Assembly (NCBI GenBank): GCA_903928285.1
Contig: CAIYQH010000397.1
Span: 1 to 6,489, forward strand
DNA: 6,489 nucleotides
Source: an uncultured Bacteroidales bacterium
GTDB lineage: Bacteria > Bacteroidota > Bacteroidia > Bacteroidales > FEN-979
Reading direction: 5' to 3'
Of the stretch, positions 1-3,582 are shown piece after piece (within the stretch, counting starts at the first letter, position 1; each line of letters starts with the position of its first letter). Position numbers and translations under genes: made by a program. The notes below the pieces were generated by a model. That model searched no databases, was not told the origin of the DNA, and was given only the letters and a program-made list of their open reading frames with translations.

Positions 1-35
1 CAGTTCAAATCTAATAAAATGCCGGCAATGCAAGA

Positions 36-50
36 TTAACAAATTGTTAA
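36..50. repeat. Perfect 7-bp inverted repeat, possible operator
   Basis: TTAACAA-A-TTGTTAA: two perfect 7-bp arms separated by one base. The compact symmetry and AT-rich sequence fit a dimeric regulator site better than a terminator, because the arms have little G+C and no T-run follows. It lies about 240 bp before the porin promoter candidate, so it may instead belong to a gene left of the window. The symmetry is seen directly; the function is inferred. Confidence 0.35.
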
Positions 51-265
51 CCTATTCTGTCTTCCCCGATGTTATCAACCTGGTTGGCGCATGATTTCCC
101 TTTATACAGGGGCTGATTGTTGCCGGCTGTTTTCGTTGCTTGCTCCGCTTCTCAAGAGGCGCTGCAAGGTTTTACCGGTACCAGGATATTTTCGACAGGT
201 ATTCTTCTTGATAAAACAAGGTCAGACCATACCGATGCAACAAATACAACCGGGTTAACAGGTAG

Positions 266-298
266 CTTGTGATGGTCTTTGAGAATGTTATAACTTTG
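266..298 (+). promoter_or_regulatory. Candidate Bacteroidota-type promoter for the porin gene
   Basis: TAACTTTG at 291-298 matches the Bacteroidota -7 consensus TAnnTTTG exactly. A TTG at 267-269 lies 21 bases upstream, close to the expected -33 position. Transcription would begin near 303, leaving a leader of about 100 nt before the GTG at 404. Of the plus-strand promoter candidates in this window, only this one has both elements. Confidence 0.5.
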
Positions 299-403
299 GG
301 ATTTTATTGATTGACAGGAAAGTTGAGGAATGGAAACATAGCAGGGAACAGCTTCCGTTTTTAATTTATCATTCAGTTATTCAACAGCAATACGACCATA
401 TTT

Positions 404-1723
404 GTGAGAATTTTACCAGTATTTATATTTATAGTGTTTGCAGGTTGTCAGACCATTTACGCCCGGAATCAGGATACGCTTAAAATCGACAGGTTTACCA
501 TACACGCCCAGACAACGGTGATTAATCAGTTCAAACCAGCCTTTTCAGCAACGTATACAGGTACCAACAGTTTGCTCCCGCAGCAGGAAGATAAAACCTC
601 CATCACATCGACGCTGTTTCTTGGCGTAAGGCTTTGGAAAGGTGCATCCATTTTTCTGGATCCTGAAATTGCCGGGGGATACGGGCTCAGCAGAACGCTG
701 GGCATTGCAGCCGCACCTAATGGTGAAACCTACAGAATAGGCGACCCTGCGCCACAAATCTATCCTGCACGACTCTTTTACAGACAATTTTTCGCGCTGA
801 CAACTGAAAGCAATTACCAGGAGAGCGACTTTAATCATTTGGCTGAATATGTGCCCGTTAAATACGTTGCCTTCACGATTGGAAAAATCGGAATTGCCGA
901 CTATTTTGATGCAAATCGATACAGTCATGACCCAAGGACTCAATTTATGAGCTGGGCCCTGATGTCAAACGGAGCCTGGGATTATCCCGCCAATACACGC
1001 GGTTACACCCCAAGCATTGTTGTAGAATTTATTTCGCCCCGGCACGAATTAAGATATGGTTTTTCCTTGGTTCCGTTAACAGCCAACGGCAGTGATATGA
1101 ATTGGAGTATTCTGCTGGCAAATTCGAATACCCTGGAATATACATACAGATATAAGCTGAATAATAGATTTGGCGCAATCCGCCTGTTGGGATTCTATAC
1201 GACCGCCAATATGGGCAATTACAGGCAAAGCATTGCATCAGACCAGCAGAATCCTGTCATTGAGAATACCAGAGCATATGGTCATACAAAATTTGGATTC
1301 GGGATAAATGCAGAACAGGAAATAAATGATTTTACTGGTTGCTTTTTCAGGGCAAGCTGGAATGACGGGAATAATGAGACATGGGCTTTCACTGAAACCG
1401 ACCATGCCCTGAGTGCCGGAATCACCCTTACGGGAGAAAAATGGAAGCGAAAATATGATAATATCGGGTTTGCTTTCGTGGCCTCAGGAATTTCAGAACC
1501 TCACAGGATGTATTTAAAGGCCGGCGGCTTGGGATTTATGCTTGGAGACGGCAACCTGAAATATGGAGGGGAATATTTGGCAGAACTGTTTTATTCAGCC
1601 GAATTGGTGACGAACCATTTATATTTAAGCGGGGCATATCAGTTATTAATTAACCCGGCTTATAATAGGGAAAGGCAGGGTCCTGTAAATATTTTTTCAC
1701 TCCGGATGCATGCGAAAATATGA
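404..1723 (+). CDS. OprB-family carbohydrate-type outer-membrane porin
   Basis: Predicted outer-membrane beta-barrel porin of the carbohydrate-selective OprB type, which lets sugars or other small solutes diffuse into the periplasm; the substrate cannot be read from the sequence. The 439 residues fit the family length. Family-like stretches include HAQTT near 34-38, YTGTNSL near 51-57, FLDPE near 84-88, ARLFYRQ near 122-128, HDPRTQFMSWALM with GAWDYPANTRGY near 175-201, SWNDG near 318-322, HRMYLKAGG and GDGNLKYGGE near 367-390, and NPAYNRERQGPV near 417-428. The start is GTG: an in-frame TAA at 362-364 closes the frame, no ATG lies between, and the next Met is near residue 182. The first 20 residues are hydrophobic like a signal peptide. 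They include FAGC (residues 12-15), which resembles an imperfect lipobox, but cleavage after YA-20 suits a barrel better. The protein ends in Ile rather than the usual aromatic residue. No Shine-Dalgarno is seen. G+C is lower than in neighbouring genes. It stands alone with its own promoter. Confidence 0.88.
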   Translation: MRILPVFIFIVFAGCQTIYARNQDTLKIDRFTIHAQTTVINQFKPAFSATYTGTNSLLPQQEDKTSITSTLFLGVRLWKGASIFLDPEIAGGYGLSRTLGIAAAPNGETYRIGDPAPQIYPARLFYRQFFALTTESNYQESDFNHLAEYVPVKYVAFTIGKIGIADYFDANRYSHDPRTQFMSWALMSNGAWDYPANTRGYTPSIVVEFISPRHELRYGFSLVPLTANGSDMNWSILLANSNTLEYTYRYKLNNRFGAIRLLGFYTTANMGNYRQSIASDQQNPVIENTRAYGHTKFGFGINAEQEINDFTGCFFRASWNDGNNETWAFTETDHALSAGITLTGEKWKRKYDNIGFAFVASGISEPHRMYLKAGGLGFMLGDGNLKYGGEYLAELFYSAELVTNHLYLSGAYQLLINPAYNRERQGPVNIFSLRMHAKI

Positions 1724-1731
1724 TTTAATTC

Positions 1732-1750
1732 TCAGGAACCGCTTTCCTGA
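1732..1750 (+). terminator. Small hairpin after the porin gene, weak terminator candidate
   Basis: TCAGGAA (1732-1738) and TTCCTGA (1744-1750) form a perfect 7-bp stem with loop CCGCT, starting 8 bases after the porin stop codon. Position and symmetry suggest a transcript end or mRNA-stabilising hairpin. No T-run follows, so it is not a textbook intrinsic terminator. Confidence 0.4.
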
Positions 1751-1809
1751 ACCTTGTAATGGATGGCAGGTAAATTACCGGCAGATACAGGTTTCAAGGG
1801 TGTACCTGG

Positions 1810-1817
1810 TACTTTTG
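1810..1817 (+). promoter_or_regulatory. Candidate -7 promoter box for the 198-residue secreted protein
   Basis: TACTTTTG matches the Bacteroidota TAnnTTTG consensus exactly and lies 60 bases before the ATG at 1878. It would start transcription near 1822 with a leader of about 55 nt. No good TTG is found at the -33 distance, so only half of the promoter is supported. With the hairpin at 1732-1750, it suggests this gene is transcribed separately from the porin. Confidence 0.4.
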
Positions 1818-1877
1818 AAGTTAAAAATTAAACAGCCTTATAACCAAATTAGATAAAATCCTCCTAAAACCAAAGAA

Positions 1878-2474
1878 ATGAAGAGGAGACACCTGTTTAC
1901 CGCTTTTTGCCTGACTGTCCTGATGCAGCCTGCCATCATGGCGCAAAGTCCCTGGAAAGCCTCCGACTATAAACCCGAACCCTACCGCAAGGTGATGGTA
2001 CTTGCCAAAATAACGGATATGGGCGCCCGGCAGCAGCTTGAAGACAGAACTGTAAAACTCCTGACCGACAAGGGAATCATCGCCATCGCGGCCTATTCCC
2101 ATATCAAACAGTCCCGTGTTGCCTCGCGCGAGGCATTCCTTGCCATTGCCGACTCGCTCCAGGTTGATGCCCTGCTGGTCTATTCTGTCAACGGCGCTGA
2201 AAAACAGGTCAAAAACACTGCTACGCTCAGCGTGGGGGTGGGTGTGGGCATGTACGGCGGCTATGCCGGCGCCAGCGTACCCATCGCCGGAGGGGCTAAA
2301 ATGGTCACCATCGTCAAACTCACGGTCGACTTCTTCAACAGGGCCTCCAAAGATGAACAGTGGTCGATGCAGCTCGGCGGGTCGCTGGAAGATGGTACCG
2401 ATAAACTGGCTTATACCTTTGCAAAGACAACGGTCAAAGCTATGATGCAGGACAAGCTGTTTGTTTCGAAATAA
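1878..2474 (+). CDS. Secreted or periplasmic protein of unknown function
   Basis: A 198-residue protein I cannot assign by name. It begins MKRR with a hydrophobic stretch to about residue 22 (...IMA|QS), a plausible Sec signal peptide cut by signal peptidase I; no lipobox is seen, so it is probably periplasmic or envelope-associated. The mature part opens with a beta-strand (KVMVLAKI, 38-45), then an acidic/basic helix (about 48-65), GIIAIAAYS (66-74), a helix and VDALLVYSV (96-104). A glycine-rich segment follows at about 118-141, then IVKLTVDFFN (145-154), a QWSMQLGG strand (161-168) and a C-terminal helix. This alternating strand/helix order, with a 'Trp-strand' before the last helix, resembles small Bacteroidota and proteobacterial envelope proteins of the DUF4136 type. 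That is a fold-level impression only. The ATG at 1878 follows an A-rich leader without Shine-Dalgarno and is the natural start before the signal peptide. The gene is convergent with the flavoprotein gene. Confidence 0.85.
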   Translation: MKRRHLFTAFCLTVLMQPAIMAQSPWKASDYKPEPYRKVMVLAKITDMGARQQLEDRTVKLLTDKGIIAIAAYSHIKQSRVASREAFLAIADSLQVDALLVYSVNGAEKQVKNTATLSVGVGVGMYGGYAGASVPIAGGAKMVTIVKLTVDFFNRASKDEQWSMQLGGSLEDGTDKLAYTFAKTTVKAMMQDKLFVSK

Positions 2475-2479
2475 TTTTC

Positions 2480-2514
2480 CTCCATACTGAATCGATGCGG
2501 GCTTCAGACCGGAG
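2480..2514 (+). terminator. Imperfect hairpin after the secreted-protein gene, weak terminator candidate
   Basis: CTCC (2480-2483) pairs with GGAG (2511-2514), and CTGAA (2487-2491) with TTCAG (2503-2507). The stems are separated by a symmetric 3x3 internal loop and capped by an 11-base loop. It begins five bases after the TAA at 2472-2474. No T-run follows, so termination activity is uncertain. Confidence 0.25.
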
Positions 2515-2702
2515 TATTGGAATTTGAGATTCCATTGAAGGTTTTCCGATTCGGAAACATTATCCCTGATGCTTGCCGCACGCATATTTGCCCGGTGGAT
2601 AAGGGAACCTTTTAAGGGGAAGCCGACCCAGGTCATGTATGAAATGGACCAGGACGTCCTGCCTGGCAAACCAGGGTACGAAGTTTCAACAAGCTCAATG
2701 AA
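2515..2702. repeat. Palindrome-rich spacer between convergent genes, possible dispersed element
   Basis: This non-coding stretch contains five inverted repeats. TGGAAT/ATTCCA (2518-2523, 2529-2534) has a 5-base loop. TTTCCGA-T-TCGGAAA (2543-2557) is perfect apart from its central base. CAGGACGTCCTG (2650-2661) is a 12-bp perfect palindrome. CCTGG/CCAGG (2662-2666, 2671-2675) has a 4-base loop. TTCAACAAGCTCAATGAA (2685-2702) has TTCA-N3-AGCT-N3-TGAA symmetry. A further CCAGG at 2649-2653 could pair alternatively with CCTGG at 2662-2666. The density exceeds that of the other spacers here. Frames crossing it run into both neighbouring genes on the wrong strand and carry no domain. It could be a REP-like or otherwise dispersed element, a decayed insertion, or part of a bidirectional termination region. 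No target-site duplication or transposase was seen. Confidence 0.4.
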
Positions 2703-2736
2703 TAAGGATTTGGTAGTATCGGTGAGAAAAATCGCC

Positions 2737-3372
2737 CTACCTGATAAAATTGGTCACCACCTTTTTCTCCGCATCTGGGAGCGCAACGATCCCGGCAGTG
2801 GCCTCTTTCATTTTCAGCAGCCAGGCCATATTTTTCCCTAACACCCTCATGATCTGCACCCCTTCGTGATCATGGATCACCTCACCCGGCAAACGGCCAT
2901 GGATCACGTTCCAGTAACAGGAGGTGGCAATAACCATCTCGGCATAGGTAAGATAATGGTTCAGGGCATCGAAGGTGGAGGAACCTCCTGTACGGCGAAC
3001 GGCCACCACGGCTGCCGCGATCTTCTGACGGAAAAAACCCCCGTTTGATCCGGAAACATAAAACAACCTGTCGAGGAAACTCTTCATGGTTCCGGCGATA
3101 CCGGAATAATAGACAGGCGAACCGAGCATGATCCCGTCGGCCTGCCGGATCTGCTGTATCCAGTCGTTCAGATCGTCGGTCACAATAGTGCATTTTTCAT
3201 CACGGTTCACGGCGCATTTACCGCATGCAATGCAACCATGGATCATTTTGTGACCGATATGCAGGATCTCAAACCCGATACCGGCTGCTGTCAGTTCGTT
3301 TCCTGCCAGGGTCAAGGCCTGGAATGTGTTCCCTTCGCGGTGGGGACTTCCGTTTATGGCGATTACTTTCAT
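2737..3372 (-). CDS. Flavodoxin-fold NAD(P)H-dependent FMN reductase-like protein with Isf-type Cys cluster
   Basis: A 211-residue cytoplasmic flavoprotein of the NADPH-dependent FMN reductase / iron-sulfur flavoprotein group. Strand 1 (KVIAI) leads into the FMN-phosphate loop NGSPHREGNT (residues 7-16). The motif GSPVYYSGIAGTMKSFLDRL (84-103) is the usual second flavin-contact region. Between them lies C47-x2-C50-x2-C53-x7-C61, which fits the CX2CX2CX4-7C pattern known to bind a 4Fe-4S cluster in Isf proteins. Many family members keep the cysteines without a proven cluster. A role in electron transfer or quinone/oxidant reduction is family knowledge; the true partner is unknown. I start it at ATG 3372 (MKVIAINGS), as is usual in the family. 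An in-frame ATG at 3423 would add 17 residues with no homologous character. No Shine-Dalgarno is seen. The only promoter hint, on the minus strand at 3421-3427 (TAATTTG), is one base short of consensus. The gene is convergent with the secreted-protein gene and divergent from the large surface-protein gene, with no operon partner. Confidence 0.9.
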   Translation of the reverse strand: MKVIAINGSPHREGNTFQALTLAGNELTAAGIGFEILHIGHKMIHGCIACGKCAVNRDEKCTIVTDDLNDWIQQIRQADGIMLGSPVYYSGIAGTMKSFLDRLFYVSGSNGGFFRQKIAAAVVAVRRTGGSSTFDALNHYLTYAEMVIATSCYWNVIHGRLPGEVIHDHEGVQIMRVLGKNMAWLLKMKEATAGIVALPDAEKKVVTNFIR

Positions 3373-3529
3373 TGGAATGTAGTTGTTTATCAGTTTGGAT
3401 GAGTGATACGAAACAGGGTGCAAATTACGGAAAAACAGGGATTCCTGGAGCTGAAAATTCGGGAGACGAAACTGCCGCTAAAAATATTGTGCGGATGGAA
3501 AAAACGATGCGGTTTCCATTGATTTGATG

Positions 3530-3537
3530 TATATTTG
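3530..3537 (+). promoter_or_regulatory. Candidate -7 promoter box for the large surface protein
   Basis: TATATTTG matches TAnnTTTG exactly and lies 46 bases before the ATG at 3583, giving a start of transcription near 3542 and a leader of about 40 nt. No TTG is found at the expected -33 distance (around 3508). It sits in the 210-bp spacer between the divergent flavoprotein and surface-protein genes, where a promoter is expected. Confidence 0.45.
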
Positions 3538-3582
3538 TATAGGTTACCTTGCATCAACGTAACCCCTGCTTCAATATTTGCC

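Larger units (their letters stand above)
1..403. other. Non-coding 5' region upstream of the porin gene
   Basis: No convincing gene is visible here on either strand. Two short overlapping plus-strand frames exist. One starts at ATG 91 and has 55 codons before the stop at 256-258. The other is an ATG-less frame from 117 to the TGA at 270-272, with a hydrophobic start followed by a Thr-rich stretch. Neither has a recognisable domain or initiation context. The second could be a decayed fragment of a secreted protein, but nothing proves it. The region also holds a perfect inverted repeat (36-50), an 8-bp palindrome TGCCGGCA (20-27) and the candidate porin promoter (266-298). It may also include the 3' flank of a gene lying to the left. 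Confidence 0.6.

Noticed and set aside
117..272. Short ATG-less frame with a hydrophobic, lipobox-like start (FVACS)
   Set aside because: It is only 51 residues with a TTG start at best, follows a stop codon directly and matches no family I recognise. A pseudogene remnant is possible but unsupported.
1821..2669. Long minus-strand open frame (282 codons) covering the secreted-protein gene
   Set aside because: It is antisense to a plus-strand gene with a clear signal peptide and start. Its translation has no signal peptide, domain or regular hydrophobic pattern. Its left part is a mirror of the real gene and its right part crosses the palindromic spacer.
2569..2841. Plus-strand 90-codon frame across the spacer
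   Set aside because: It runs through several inverted repeats and then antisense into the 3' end of the flavoprotein gene. No domain or start context supports it.
3372..3423. Upstream start for the flavoprotein (17 extra residues)
   Set aside because: Family members begin immediately before the first beta-strand, as at 3372. The extension has no structural role and overlaps the likely promoter region.
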